A stretch of DNA of 64,000 nucleotides from NCBI GenBank assembly GCA_965229765.1, contig CBDDJT010000004.1, positions 1,054,001 through 1,118,000 on the forward strand, read 5' to 3'. The first letter of the stretch is position 1, and every line of letters begins with the position of its first letter. This DNA is from ASV31 sp965229765. GTDB lineage: Bacteria; Pseudomonadota; Alphaproteobacteria; Rhodobacterales; Rhodobacteraceae. The position numbers and the translations under genes are program-made. The notes under the pieces are model-generated. The model was given only the letters and a program-made list of their open reading frames with translations, had not been told where the DNA came from and did no database searches. Positions 50,652-59,461 of this stretch are shown in pieces.

Positions 50652-51881
50652 ATGGCAGCACTTCCGGCAGGCTTTGCGGGGCAACCGTCACGCTCTTGCT
50701 ATGACGTGGTCATTGTCGGTGGCGCGATAATGGGATCCGCCGTCGCGTGGTTCCTGTCGCGAAAGATGGATTTCCATGGACGCGTTCTGGTCGTCGAGCG
50801 CGACCCAAGCTTTGCCATGTGCTCGACGGCGCACACGAACTCCTGCATCAGGCAGCAGTTCTCGACAGAACTGAATGTGCGGATCAGCCAGTTCACCGCT
50901 GATTTCATAAAGAACCTGCGCGGCAACATGGATGATGACCCGCGGGTTCCCAACCTTTCGATCCGATCCTTCGGTTACCTTTATCTTGCCAACACGCCGG
51001 GGTTCGCCCAGGTGCTGCGCGAAAAACAGGCGGTGCAGCGGGCCGCCGGTGCCGCCACGCGCCTGTTGACGCCTGACGAAATCCTTGCGGCATACCCGTT
51101 CTACAATGTCGATGACATCCTTCTGGGGTCGATCAACACGCAGGACGAAGGCTATTTTGACGGGGCAACCCTGTTCGATTGGTTCCGCCGCCAGGCACGA
51201 GAGGCCGGTGTCGAATACGTCGCCGATGAAGTCACGGCGATGACCCTGCATCAGGACAACACTCGCGTTGAAAGCGTCACGCTTGCAAGCGGCGGGACCG
51301 TGCGATGCGGGCGACTGGTCAACGCGACGGGTCCGCGCGCATCGCGCACGGCGGCAATGGCCGGCATCCAGTTGCCTGTAGAGCCTCGCAAACGGTTCAC
51401 CTGGATTTTCCGCGCCGAAGATCCGCTAGAGATCGACTTGCCACTCACGATCGATCCGTCCGGCGTGCATGTCCACGAGAATGGCGGCGGAACCTACATG
51501 GCGGGGGCACATGACGCGATTGATCCGGCCGTCGACCCGGCTGATTTCGAGATGAATCATGCGATCTGGCTGGAGCACGTCTGGCCCGTGATTGCCAACA
51601 GGATCCCAAGGTTCGAAGCGATCCGCGTCGAAAACGAATGGGTCGGTCACTATGCCTACAATGTGGTCGACCAGAATGCCGTCATAGGGCCGCATCCTGA
51701 CGTCACGAACTTCTTCTTTCTCAATGGCTTTTCCGGGCATGGGTTGCAACAGGCCCCGGCCATGGGCCGCGGAATGGCAGAGTTGCTTTGCCATGATGCG
51801 TTCCAGACGCTTGACCTGTCGCCCTTCGCTTTCGATCGAATAGCCGAGAACAGGCCCATTCCCGAAAGGGCGGTCATCTGA
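50652..51881 (+). CDS. FAD-dependent oxidoreductase, DAO family
   Basis: The protein has 409 residues with an FAD site VVIVGGAIMGSAVAWFL near residue 18 and the family pattern of sarcosine/dimethylglycine dehydrogenase-like and FOXRED1-like proteins (STAHTNSCIRQQFS, TINTQDEGYFD, LVNATGPRASR, GFSGHGLQQAPAMGRGMAE). No folate-binding C-terminal domain is attached, so it resembles a monomeric N-methylamino acid oxidase. Divergent from MttB, it is plausibly part of a betaine or methylamine breakdown route. ATG 50652 is preferred since the FAD motif then falls at the usual distance; an ATG at 50622 is possible. Confidence 0.87.
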   Translation: MAALPAGFAGQPSRSCYDVVIVGGAIMGSAVAWFLSRKMDFHGRVLVVERDPSFAMCSTAHTNSCIRQQFSTELNVRISQFTADFIKNLRGNMDDDPRVPNLSIRSFGYLYLANTPGFAQVLREKQAVQRAAGAATRLLTPDEILAAYPFYNVDDILLGSINTQDEGYFDGATLFDWFRRQAREAGVEYVADEVTAMTLHQDNTRVESVTLASGGTVRCGRLVNATGPRASRTAAMAGIQLPVEPRKRFTWIFRAEDPLEIDLPLTIDPSGVHVHENGGGTYMAGAHDAIDPAVDPADFEMNHAIWLEHVWPVIANRIPRFEAIRVENEWVGHYAYNVVDQNAVIGPHPDVTNFFFLNGFSGHGLQQAPAMGRGMAELLCHDAFQTLDLSPFAFDRIAENRPIPERAVI

Positions 51882-52061
51882 CCTTCCCCGAACCTTGAAG
51901 GCATTGCAGCCAGTGAACCTGCGGGCTGCCTGAACCGACTGCGAGGTGCCGTGGCTTTCCTTGGATTGGTGGCGCCACGTCACGTTGCCGACCTGAATTG
52001 AGGTCAGGGACACGGCCGGCTGGCCGAACCGGCGATACGGCGAGGCAACGCGCGTGCCCCT

Positions 52062-52130
52062 CGCCGGTCGTCCTGTCAGCGCGGGCGCCGGACAGGAGAG
52101 CGCTTGCCGGCACCGGACAATGGACCGGCG
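52062..52130. ncRNA. Candidate structured RNA, three-way junction
   Basis: The 342-bp gap 51882-52223 between convergent genes has no coding signal. Inside it CGCCGGTC (52062-52069) pairs with GACCGGCG (52123-52130) and encloses two hairpins. In the first, TCCTGTC (52071-52077) pairs with GACAGGA (52091-52097). In the second, TTGCCG (52104-52109) pairs with CGG-A-CAA (52114-52120, one bulge). This makes a compact 69-nt three-way junction on either strand. It lacks the T-arm sequence of a tRNA and I know no family that matches. Terminator or mobile-repeat origins remain possible. Confidence 0.35.
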
Positions 52131-52223
52131 TCGACCCTTTTCCCCGCCACATGATTGATATGGCTTTGCTTTCTGGTCGCGCCCGTCGAGCGCATTCACC
52201 CGGTTCTCGTGGCCGGGCCTCTG

Positions 52224-53351
52224 TCAGGTGCGCAGCCCTGAATAGGTGATCCGCCTCAATAACCATTCCAGCGGGCCAAGGGCGAACCACCTGCGCCAGA
52301 TCGACAATGCGATGATCAATGCTCCGGTCACGGCGATGGATATGGCAACGGCGGTCACCCTGTCGACCGCGTCCCAAAGGCCCAAACCATAGCCTGAAAA
52401 GATGGTCGAAAGGATGACGGACTGGCCGAGATAGACACTCAGGCTTGAACCGCCCGCGGCAAGCGCGCGCGCCATCATCGGCCCCGGCGGGCGCGAGAGC
52501 GCGGCAATCAGACCCAGATAGCCGAGTGTTGCCACCGGGGCCGTCACGATGGTCAGGATGACGCCGGGCGCGGGCGGACCCCATTGCCAAAGCGCGGCCG
52601 CCATCAGGCTAAGCGCGACACCGGGCACAAGACACCAGCGCCGCGCTCGCTGCCAGAGCGGATGGGTGGCGTTGTCGATCATGCCCGACTTGACTGCCGC
52701 CAGCCCCAGACAGAACCAGCCAAGCGCCGAGACCCCCTGAATCACAAGAAAGGTCGGCATCACAAAGGCAAAGCCAATGCTTCGGAACATGGCGGCCTCG
52801 ATAAATCCGCCCTTCGTCATGAACTCGCGTTCCAGCGCGACGATATCAGCGGATATCACCGGCGCACCCAGAAGAAGCGGTGGCGCGATGAAGACCTGCA
52901 AAACCAGCAGTGCCGCTCCGACGCGCACGAGGCGCTGCACGGGCCAATCCCGGAACAGGTAGAGGACCGAGCCCGTCGCCGCGTAAATGGTCAGGATGTC
53001 GCCGGGAAAGAACAGGCAGCCATGGGCGATGCCGAGGATCAGAAGCCCGATCATGCGGTTGCGGTAGAGCCGCCCAAACGGAAGTCCGCGCCGTGCCGCC
53101 GAGCGCATCAGGAACCCCAGTCCGACCCCGAACATGAAGGAAAACAATCCGTAGGTCTTGAGCAGGGCCAGCCCGTTGACGAGCCAAAGGGCGATCGCGT
53201 CGCGCGCTGTCTCTCCCATCGGATCGGCGAAACCGTGCAGCGCGGAATAGGCGATGAACTGGACGTTGACGACCACGATGCCGAACAATGCGACAAGCCG
53301 CAGGTAGTCCGGCATCAGCGCCCGGTCAGATTCATAATGTGGCGATTTCAT
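52224..53351 (-). CDS. DUF418-family membrane protein
   Basis: The protein has 375 residues and about nine to ten membrane segments. It starts with MPDYLRLVALFGIVVVNVQ at residue 13, shows GRLYRNRMIGLLILGIAHG in the middle and ends with FALGPLEWLLRRITYSG, the hallmark of DUF418. The related YeiB family is uncharacterised but has features of acyltransferase-like membrane proteins. The ATG at 53351 has GAGGCAGGG upstream. It stands alone between a structured-RNA candidate and an empty gap. Confidence 0.88.
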   Translation of the reverse strand: MKSPHYESDRALMPDYLRLVALFGIVVVNVQFIAYSALHGFADPMGETARDAIALWLVNGLALLKTYGLFSFMFGVGLGFLMRSAARRGLPFGRLYRNRMIGLLILGIAHGCLFFPGDILTIYAATGSVLYLFRDWPVQRLVRVGAALLVLQVFIAPPLLLGAPVISADIVALEREFMTKGGFIEAAMFRSIGFAFVMPTFLVIQGVSALGWFCLGLAAVKSGMIDNATHPLWQRARRWCLVPGVALSLMAAALWQWGPPAPGVILTIVTAPVATLGYLGLIAALSRPPGPMMARALAAGGSSLSVYLGQSVILSTIFSGYGLGLWDAVDRVTAVAISIAVTGALIIALSIWRRWFALGPLEWLLRRITYSGLRT

Positions 53352-53740
53352 GGCCCTGCCTCGCGCTCGCCTGGAACCTGACACTGGTGGTGGCTGCTGC
53401 ACCCGGGCTTGCGTGCAAGCTGCCCCTTGATGTGCAGAGGCCCGCCGCGGTCAGTGTCCGCTGTCTGGTCTTGAAGTCAACGGGCAACAACATGCGCGTC
53501 CTCGGGGGCGTGCGCCTGGTTTCCGGAATTTCGCGGTGTAGGTGACCATGTCCTGCCGCGCGGCGCCGCGGGTTCGAAGGCGCCGGATGGTGAACCGGGA
53601 CCCATGAACTGATGGGCCGCGTCGCGCTTGCGCGCCCTGCCATGAATGGTCGTCCGGGGCGCTTCCGGCCCTTGCCCGGCAACACCGTCGCGGGGGCGAG
53701 GACCGATATGCGCATCCAGCTTCGCGGACCATTCAGCGCG
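53352..53740. other. 389-bp gap, no gene seen
   Basis: This gap separates the DUF418 gene from the end of the right-hand operon. No coding sequence or clear terminator is recognised. CCCAT at 53602-53606 and ATGGG at 53613-53617 form only a weak inverted repeat. Confidence 0.45.
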
Positions 53741-54373
53741 CTAGTCCGTGTCGGCGGTGCCCGGCCCGGCACCGGCGGCGCGCGATTGCTCGGTTTCCGG
53801 CACCAGCGTGCGGGCGGCAAGACGGTCGAGCGTGTCCCAGGCCGGGGCCGCGACGATGCGGCTTGCCGGTCCGGGCGAGGTCAGCCCTGGCGGGCTGTCG
53901 CAGCGCTCGGCGATCAAGCCGGTGACTGGCGCGTCGCCCGAGGTGCTGCCCTCTGCCCGCAGGCTCCCAGGTGCGCAGATGATCGCGCCGCCCTCCCAAC
54001 TCAGGCGGAACGCCATGCCATGCCGCCGGGCCCCAAGAAGCAGCGCGCCAGCGATAAGCGGGGCGCCGACCGCGTCGGGCAGGTCCAGCGGCCGGCCATC
54101 CGCAATGTCGGCCAGCCGGTCCGAGACCCGCGCGGCCAGCGCGATCCCGCAGGCCGGTGCGTCCGCGGCGCCGATGCAATCGCACGCCCGTGGCGTGGAA
54201 AGGGTCCGTGCGAGGATCTCTGCCCCGGGCAATCCATGCGAGGACAGCTGCCGTGCGGACATCGCGGCCTCTTCTGCCAGACCCCAGGGACAGCCTGCGC
54301 CGCGCGCGGCCTTGAGACAGGTAGCGGCGATCTCGGACAGGGTCCGGCGCGTGCCGTCCGTCGCGCCGGTCAT
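53741..54373 (-). CDS. DUF3726-family protein
   Basis: The protein has 210 residues, is predicted soluble and is rich in Ala and Gly. The N-terminal LSEIAATCLKAARGAGCPWGLAEEA at about residues 16-40 is the pattern I associate with DUF3726, a family without known function. It overlaps the 558-residue protein gene by 4 bp (ATGA) and is the last gene of the leftward run. Its dependence on the two genes ahead of it suggests a shared role with the M19-like protein. The family name is from memory of the pattern only. Confidence 0.65.
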   Translation of the reverse strand: MTGATDGTRRTLSEIAATCLKAARGAGCPWGLAEEAAMSARQLSSHGLPGAEILARTLSTPRACDCIGAADAPACGIALAARVSDRLADIADGRPLDLPDAVGAPLIAGALLLGARRHGMAFRLSWEGGAIICAPGSLRAEGSTSGDAPVTGLIAERCDSPPGLTSPGPASRIVAAPAWDTLDRLAARTLVPETEQSRAAGAGPGTADTD

Positions 54374-56046
54374 GCTGCCGCCCACGCCGGCGAGGGACAG
54401 GTCCAGTCATCGTCCGACATGCGGTGCAGATCGTCTGGAAAAGGGGCGTTCTGGTACATCGTGATCCGCACCCAGCGGTCAGAGCGCGGGTCGAACCGGG
54501 TGGCGCCAAAGAACGCCAGCTTGCAGCGCAGCATGTCGATCGGCAGTGTCGCCGCGTCGATAAGGTTGTCGTGGATTTCCGCATACGGGGCTGCGGCGGC
54601 AATCTGTAGCCGCCGGGCGATCCGGCGGTGTTCGGGGGCGGCCGCCAGCACCTCGGCAAGGGTGGCGTCGTCCGGCCAGCGGTCAAGGTCCCGCGCCATC
54701 GCGGCGGCGGCGCGCGCGATGTCGAGCGGCAGTTCCAGTTCGGCCCCCGGTTCGTCGTGGCGTTCGCCGAGGCGCGGTTCCAGCTTGGCCTCGGACACGT
54801 ACCAGAAGCGCGCGCTGCGGTCGCGGTGGGCATAGTCGGTGTCCAGCGCCCAGCCATAGACATCGGCCAATGCGCGGCGCACGTCGCCGACGCTCTGGCC
54901 GCCGTCGATTGCAAAGCAGGCTTCTTCATCGCAGGCCATGTCGTCGGCAAGGTCGTCGACAAGGTCGCCGTATGGTTCCAGCATCAGCGAAAGCGTCAGT
55001 TCCTGCCCCTCGGCCGAAAGCTGCGTCTCTGCCCAGCGCCAGAGACTGTCCCATGGCCGTGATTCACCCAGCGCCCCGGCCTCGACATGTGCGATCAGAC
55101 CGGCGGCGTCCCTTCTCAGGTCATCAAGCCTTGCCAGCTGGACGGGGTGCGATGTCCGCCAGTCTTCAAGTCCCCGGGCGGTGCGGGTCAGCCTGTCGCG
55201 GAACACCGCCTGCGCGGTGTCATCGGCACTTGGCAGCGCGCGCACCCGTGCCAGCGCCGTTTCGCGCGCTGCGATCCATGCGTGCAGCAGCCGGGGGTGG
55301 TTGACCAGAAAGGGGGCCATCCCAAGGCCGGTCGAATTGCCGATACCGAAGCCCCGGCGCAGGTCGGGGTCCAGAACCGCGGCGCGGTCGCCGCCCCGCG
55401 CCCGTGCCAGATGTTCGACCAGGTCGAGCGAGAAGCAGCGGATCAGCCAGACCGCCAGCATCTCGGCGCGGAAGGGGCCGTCCATCACCGGGCGGTCGGC
55501 CAGCACCGCGCGGTCAGCGGCGCCGAACTTGCCGGATCCGTAGACGGCCGTGGTGCGCATCAGATAGCCCACCTCGGCGATGCGGTCGGCGTCGGGTTGC
55601 CGTCCGTCCGCCAGCCGTTCGATCACATGCGCCCAAAGCCGGGCAGAGCGGTTGGCGCGCGACAGCACAAGCTCGGTATCAGAGACGCGGCCCGCCTCTT
55701 GTAGCGGCACCTCGGCCTCCAGCCGGTCAAGGTCTGTCGTGGTCGGGGTGCCGTCGAAAAGCGCGAAAGTGGCGTCCCAGGCCTCGGCGATCACCCGGTC
55801 GGACCGCAGATGATCGGGAAGGTCGTGTGCAAAGGCCACCAGCGAATACGTGTGGTCCGGTCCGATGGCGCGGTAGACGGCGCGCCCCACGCCGCGCGCG
55901 TCAATGTCCCAGACCGGCCGGTCGAAGCGCCAGTTCCCCTGCCGCAACTGGCGCAACAACGCCCGCATGAAGCTGAGCCGGGTCTGGTGAGCCGACCCCA
56001 GCCTGCCCAGCCGCATGACCGTGGCCGGATCGCGCAGCGCAGTCAT
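54370..56046 (-). CDS. Conserved-looking 558-residue protein, not recognised
   Basis: It is a soluble, mostly helical protein with no signal peptide or membrane segment. A Gly-rich motif RGFGIGNSTGLGMAPFLVNHP-like stretch at residues 231-251 stands out, as does YLMRTTAVYGSGKFGAADR around 161-179. The C-terminal third is acidic and ends with SDDDWTCPSPAWAAA. Codon use is like its neighbours, and 4-bp overlaps on both sides (56043-56046 and 54370-54373) show that it is a real gene translated with the M19-like and DUF3726 genes. I cannot assign a function; the Gly-rich motif may be a ligand loop. Confidence 0.8.
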   Translation of the reverse strand: MTALRDPATVMRLGRLGSAHQTRLSFMRALLRQLRQGNWRFDRPVWDIDARGVGRAVYRAIGPDHTYSLVAFAHDLPDHLRSDRVIAEAWDATFALFDGTPTTTDLDRLEAEVPLQEAGRVSDTELVLSRANRSARLWAHVIERLADGRQPDADRIAEVGYLMRTTAVYGSGKFGAADRAVLADRPVMDGPFRAEMLAVWLIRCFSLDLVEHLARARGGDRAAVLDPDLRRGFGIGNSTGLGMAPFLVNHPRLLHAWIAARETALARVRALPSADDTAQAVFRDRLTRTARGLEDWRTSHPVQLARLDDLRRDAAGLIAHVEAGALGESRPWDSLWRWAETQLSAEGQELTLSLMLEPYGDLVDDLADDMACDEEACFAIDGGQSVGDVRRALADVYGWALDTDYAHRDRSARFWYVSEAKLEPRLGERHDEPGAELELPLDIARAAAAMARDLDRWPDDATLAEVLAAAPEHRRIARRLQIAAAAPYAEIHDNLIDAATLPIDMLRCKLAFFGATRFDPRSDRWVRITMYQNAPFPDDLHRMSDDDWTCPSPAWAAA

Positions 56047-57050
56047 GCGGCCGGCCCGAAGCTGTCGTCGAAGAACCGAAGCCAGTTCTCTCCCATGATC
56101 CCGGCGGTTTCCGCCTCGTCGAACCCCGCTTGGCGCAGACCCTTGGCAAGGCCGGGAAAATCGCGGTTGTCACGAAACCAGCCGGGCTGAGGCGGAAAGC
56201 CGGGCGCGGCGGCAGAGCCTTCGCCATATTCCACCTTCTTTGTCCAGCGGCCTACGCGCATCCATTCCACCACGCTGTCGGGCTGATCCTGGCACAGGTC
56301 GCTGCCGATCCCCAGGCGGTCGGCGCCTATCAGTTCCGCCGTGCGCGCGATCATCGTGCAGAAGTCCCCGAGCGCGCAGTCCGCCCCGCCGCGCAGGTGG
56401 TGCGGATACATCGAGAAGCCCAGCATCCCGCCGCTTTCGGCCAGCGCGCGCAGGACCGTGTCGGACTTGTTGCGCCGGGCCGGGTGCCATGCCGACGGAT
56501 TGGCATGGGTGATGGCGATGGGCCGGGCCGAATGCTCGATCGCCTGAAGGGTCGAGCGTTCGGAAGAATGGCTCATGTCCACGACAAGGCCGACGCGGTT
56601 CATCTCTTCGATCGCCTCGCGGCCCATTCGGGTCAGGCCGGGGTCTTCCGCCTCGTAGCAGCCTGTCGCAAGCAAGGACTGGTTGTTGTAGGTCAGCTGC
56701 ATGAACCGCACGCCAAGGGTGTGCAGGATCTGGACCAGCCCGATGTCATCCTCGATGGGGGCCGGGGTTTGCAGGCCAAAGACGATGGCGGTGCGCCCGG
56801 CGGCCTGCGCGGCGCGCACCTCTTCGCCGGTGCGGGCGTGCACGATCAGGTCGGGCCAGCGTTCGAACCGGAGATTCCACGCCTCTATGTTGTGCACCAG
56901 TTCGCGAAAGCCCTCGTGATAGGCGATCGTCACGTGGACGGCGTCCATGCCGGCCCGGCGCATCTGGCGGAACACCGGTTCCGACCAGTTGGCGTATTGC
57001 AGGCCGTCGATGCGGACGGGGCGGGCCGGGGTGTCTGAGGTCTTGGCCAT
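56043..57050 (-). CDS. M19 (renal dipeptidase-like) family protein with altered metal site
   Basis: The protein has 335 residues. It keeps the later M19 metal features, including DMSHSSERS, ITHANPSAWHPARRNKSD and GSDLCQDQPDS. The N-terminal metal motif DxHxD is replaced: residues 15-19 read DGLQY where DGHND would be usual. The glutamate bridging position lies in GCYEAEDPG. It may therefore bind one metal or none and act on something other than dipeptides. It is followed by the 558-residue gene with a 4-bp overlap and preceded by a 60-bp gap to the E2 gene. The ATG at 57050 is preferred to one twelve codons upstream. Confidence 0.85.
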   Translation of the reverse strand: MAKTSDTPARPVRIDGLQYANWSEPVFRQMRRAGMDAVHVTIAYHEGFRELVHNIEAWNLRFERWPDLIVHARTGEEVRAAQAAGRTAIVFGLQTPAPIEDDIGLVQILHTLGVRFMQLTYNNQSLLATGCYEAEDPGLTRMGREAIEEMNRVGLVVDMSHSSERSTLQAIEHSARPIAITHANPSAWHPARRNKSDTVLRALAESGGMLGFSMYPHHLRGGADCALGDFCTMIARTAELIGADRLGIGSDLCQDQPDSVVEWMRVGRWTKKVEYGEGSAAAPGFPPQPGWFRDNRDFPGLAKGLRQAGFDEAETAGIMGENWLRFFDDSFGPAA

Positions 57051-57110
57051 GACGCCAGCCTCACCCCAACGGGTGCGGGGATGCAATGCCTTTCCGAAAG
57101 GGATCCGGCG

Positions 57111-57989
57111 TCAGATCATCATGCGCCTCGGATCCGCCAGCAGTCCCGCGTAGTGGACAAGGAACCGCGCGGCGTCGGCCCCGTTGATCACCCTGTGGTC
57201 ATAGCTGAGGTCAAGCGGTGCCATGGGCACGGGCCGAAACCCTGCCCCGTCCCAGACAGGCACCGTTTCCGTTCGGGTGATGCCAAGGATCGCAACCTCT
57301 GGCGGGTTGACGATGGGGGTGAACGCTGTGCCGCCGATGCCGCCCAGGTTAGAGATGGTCATGGACGCGCCGCCCGTTTCATCAGGCCGGATCTTGCGTG
57401 CCTGTGCCCGCCCGGCAAGGTCCGCGATCTCGGCCGCGATGGTCAGCAGGCCCTTGCGATCGGCGTCGCGGATCACAGGGACCAGCAGGCCGATGTCGGT
57501 GTCCACGGCAATGCCGACATGCACATAGTCCTTCAGAAACAACGTTTCGCCATCCGAAGAAAGCGAGGCGTTGAACCGCTTGAACGCGCGCAGGGTGCGG
57601 GCCAGCGCCATGACGTGAAAGGCCAGCGTCGTCAGCTTGACGCCCTGCGCGCGGGCCTCGTCCCTCACTGCGGCGCGAAACGCTTCGACCGCCGACAGGT
57701 CGGCACGGTCATGGTGGGTGACTGCCGGAATGCGCGCCTGTGCGGCGGCAAGGTTGGCAGCGGCAAGGCGGGCGAAACGGCTGGTCGGTTCTTCGCGGAC
57801 GGGGCCATAGGCGGCATGGTCGACCTGCCAGTAGGATGCGCCGTCGTCCGTGGCGGGGGTGGGGGCGGTGCCCAGCACGTCCTCTTTCGCCACGGTCTGG
57901 CGGCCAAGGTCACGGGCCAGCGCATCGATGTCGATACCCCGGTCGGCGGCCAGCTTGCGGACAGAGGGGCTTGCGATCACGTCCGCCAT
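57111..57989 (-). CDS. 2-oxoacid dehydrogenase E2, catalytic, without lipoyl domain
   Basis: The protein has 292 residues. Residues 4-40 are an E3-binding domain (IASPSVRKLAADRGIDIDAL). About 70-292 form a complete acyltransferase domain with catalytic YDHRVINGADAARF near residue 265 and MTISNLGGIGG. The N-terminal lipoyl domain that carries the acyl group in ordinary E2 is missing. Two lipoyl domains are instead encoded separately two genes upstream, in a protein whose own catalytic domain has decayed. A single E2 therefore seems to be divided between two genes. It follows the aldehyde dehydrogenase stop by one base. Confidence 0.92.
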   Translation of the reverse strand: MADVIASPSVRKLAADRGIDIDALARDLGRQTVAKEDVLGTAPTPATDDGASYWQVDHAAYGPVREEPTSRFARLAAANLAAAQARIPAVTHHDRADLSAVEAFRAAVRDEARAQGVKLTTLAFHVMALARTLRAFKRFNASLSSDGETLFLKDYVHVGIAVDTDIGLLVPVIRDADRKGLLTIAAEIADLAGRAQARKIRPDETGGASMTISNLGGIGGTAFTPIVNPPEVAILGITRTETVPVWDGAGFRPVPMAPLDLSYDHRVINGADAARFLVHYAGLLADPRRMMI

Positions 57990-57990
57990 G

Positions 57991-59448
57991 TCACCACTCG
58001 ACCGAGATGTATTGGGTTTCCATGAATTCGAGCATCCCTTCATGCCCGCCCTCGCGGCCAAGGCCCGATTGCTTGGTGCCGCCGAAGGGCGCGGCGGGGT
58101 CGCTGACCAGCCCGCGGTTCAACCCCACCATGCCGTAATCCAGCCGTTCGGACACCTGTAGCCCGCGCTTCAGGTCGCCCGAGAAGACATAGGCGACCAG
58201 CCCGTATTCGGTGTCGTTGGCGCGGCGAATCACCTCGTCCTGGTCGGTGAAGGTCTGGATCGCGGCGACGGGGCCGAAGATCTCGTCGCGGACGCAGGCG
58301 GCGTCCTGCGGCACGCCGGTCAGGACCGTGGGCGGATAGTAGAAGCCGGGGCCATCGGGCAGCGTGCCGCCGAGCCGCAGGGTGGCGCCCCGGTCAAGTG
58401 CGTCGGTGACGAAAGCGTGGACCTTGTCGCGGGTGTCGGCGTTGACCAGCGGGCCGACATCGACCCCGTCGTCCAACCCGTTGCCAAGCTTCAGGGCGGC
58501 CATCGCTGCGGTAAACTTTTCGGCGAAGGCTTCGGCCACGTTTTCATGCACATAGAAGCGGTTGGCGGCGGTGCAGGCTTCTCCCAGATTGCGCATCTTG
58601 GCCAGCATCGCGCCCTGCACGGCCTGGTCGAGGTCGGCGTCCTCGAAGACGATCAGGGGGGCGTTGCCACCAAGTTCCATCGCGGGTTTCAGCACCTGGT
58701 CGGCGGCGCCGTGGAGCAGCTTGCGCCCCACCTGGGTGGAGCCGGTGAAGGAAACGACACGCACGCGCGGATCGTGCAGCATGTGGTCGACCAGCGCGCC
58801 AGTCTGGTGCGAGGGCAGCACGTTCACCAGCCCCGGCGGCACGCCGGCCTCTTCCAGCAGCGGCATCAGCGCCAGCATCGTCAGCGGTGTTTCCGAGGCT
58901 GGCTTTATGATGACGGGGCAGCCGGCGGCCAGCGCGGGCGCGATCTTGCGCGTGCCCATGGCGGCCGGGTAGTTCCAGGGGGTCACCAGAACGGCGATAC
59001 CGGCGGGTTTCTGCTGTACCAGGATCCGGGCGTTGGTGGACGGCCCACGGGTCAGCAGGCCATCGGCGCGCACGGCTTCTTCGGCAAACCAGCGAAAGAA
59101 TTCAGCGGCATAGGCGGCCTCTCCCATCGCGTCGGCGCGGGCCTTGCCGTTCTCCAGCGTGATGAGCCGGGCGAAGTCGGGCAGGCGCGCGGTCATCAGC
59201 TCGAACGCGCGGCGCAGCACCTCGGCCCTTTCGCGCGGGGCGCGGGCGGCCCAGTCGGCAAAGGCGGCTTCGGCGGCATCGAGCGCGGCGCCTGCGTCTG
59301 CGAGGGTGGCCGAGGCGACCGAGGCGATCACGGTTTCATCGGCGGGGTTCAGGACGTCGAAGCGGGCACCGTCGGAACCGGGGCGCCATGTCCCGCCGAT
59401 GTAGAGATCCGAGGGCAGAGTCTGAAAGGTCTGGTCGAGCCGGGTCAT
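57991..59448 (-). CDS. Aldehyde dehydrogenase (succinate-semialdehyde dehydrogenase-like)
   Basis: The protein has 485 residues. PWNYPAAMGTRKIAPALAAG, glutamate in MELGGNAP, catalytic cysteine in NLGEACTAANR and EIFGPVAAI are all in place. The pattern is closest to GabD-like NAD(P)-dependent semialdehyde dehydrogenases. Its gene sits between the two halves of the divided E2, so its product or substrate probably belongs to the same breakdown route. AAGGGGA precedes the ATG at 59448. Confidence 0.9.
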   Translation of the reverse strand: MTRLDQTFQTLPSDLYIGGTWRPGSDGARFDVLNPADETVIASVASATLADAGAALDAAEAAFADWAARAPRERAEVLRRAFELMTARLPDFARLITLENGKARADAMGEAAYAAEFFRWFAEEAVRADGLLTRGPSTNARILVQQKPAGIAVLVTPWNYPAAMGTRKIAPALAAGCPVIIKPASETPLTMLALMPLLEEAGVPPGLVNVLPSHQTGALVDHMLHDPRVRVVSFTGSTQVGRKLLHGAADQVLKPAMELGGNAPLIVFEDADLDQAVQGAMLAKMRNLGEACTAANRFYVHENVAEAFAEKFTAAMAALKLGNGLDDGVDVGPLVNADTRDKVHAFVTDALDRGATLRLGGTLPDGPGFYYPPTVLTGVPQDAACVRDEIFGPVAAIQTFTDQDEVIRRANDTEYGLVAYVFSGDLKRGLQVSERLDYGMVGLNRGLVSDPAAPFGGTKQSGLGREGGHEGMLEFMETQYISVEW

Positions 59449-59461
59449 GGGAAATCCCCTT

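Noticed and set aside
52062..52130. tRNA gene
   Set aside because: The junction has three stems, not four, and lacks the T-loop sequence, an anticodon arm and a CCA-compatible acceptor layout.
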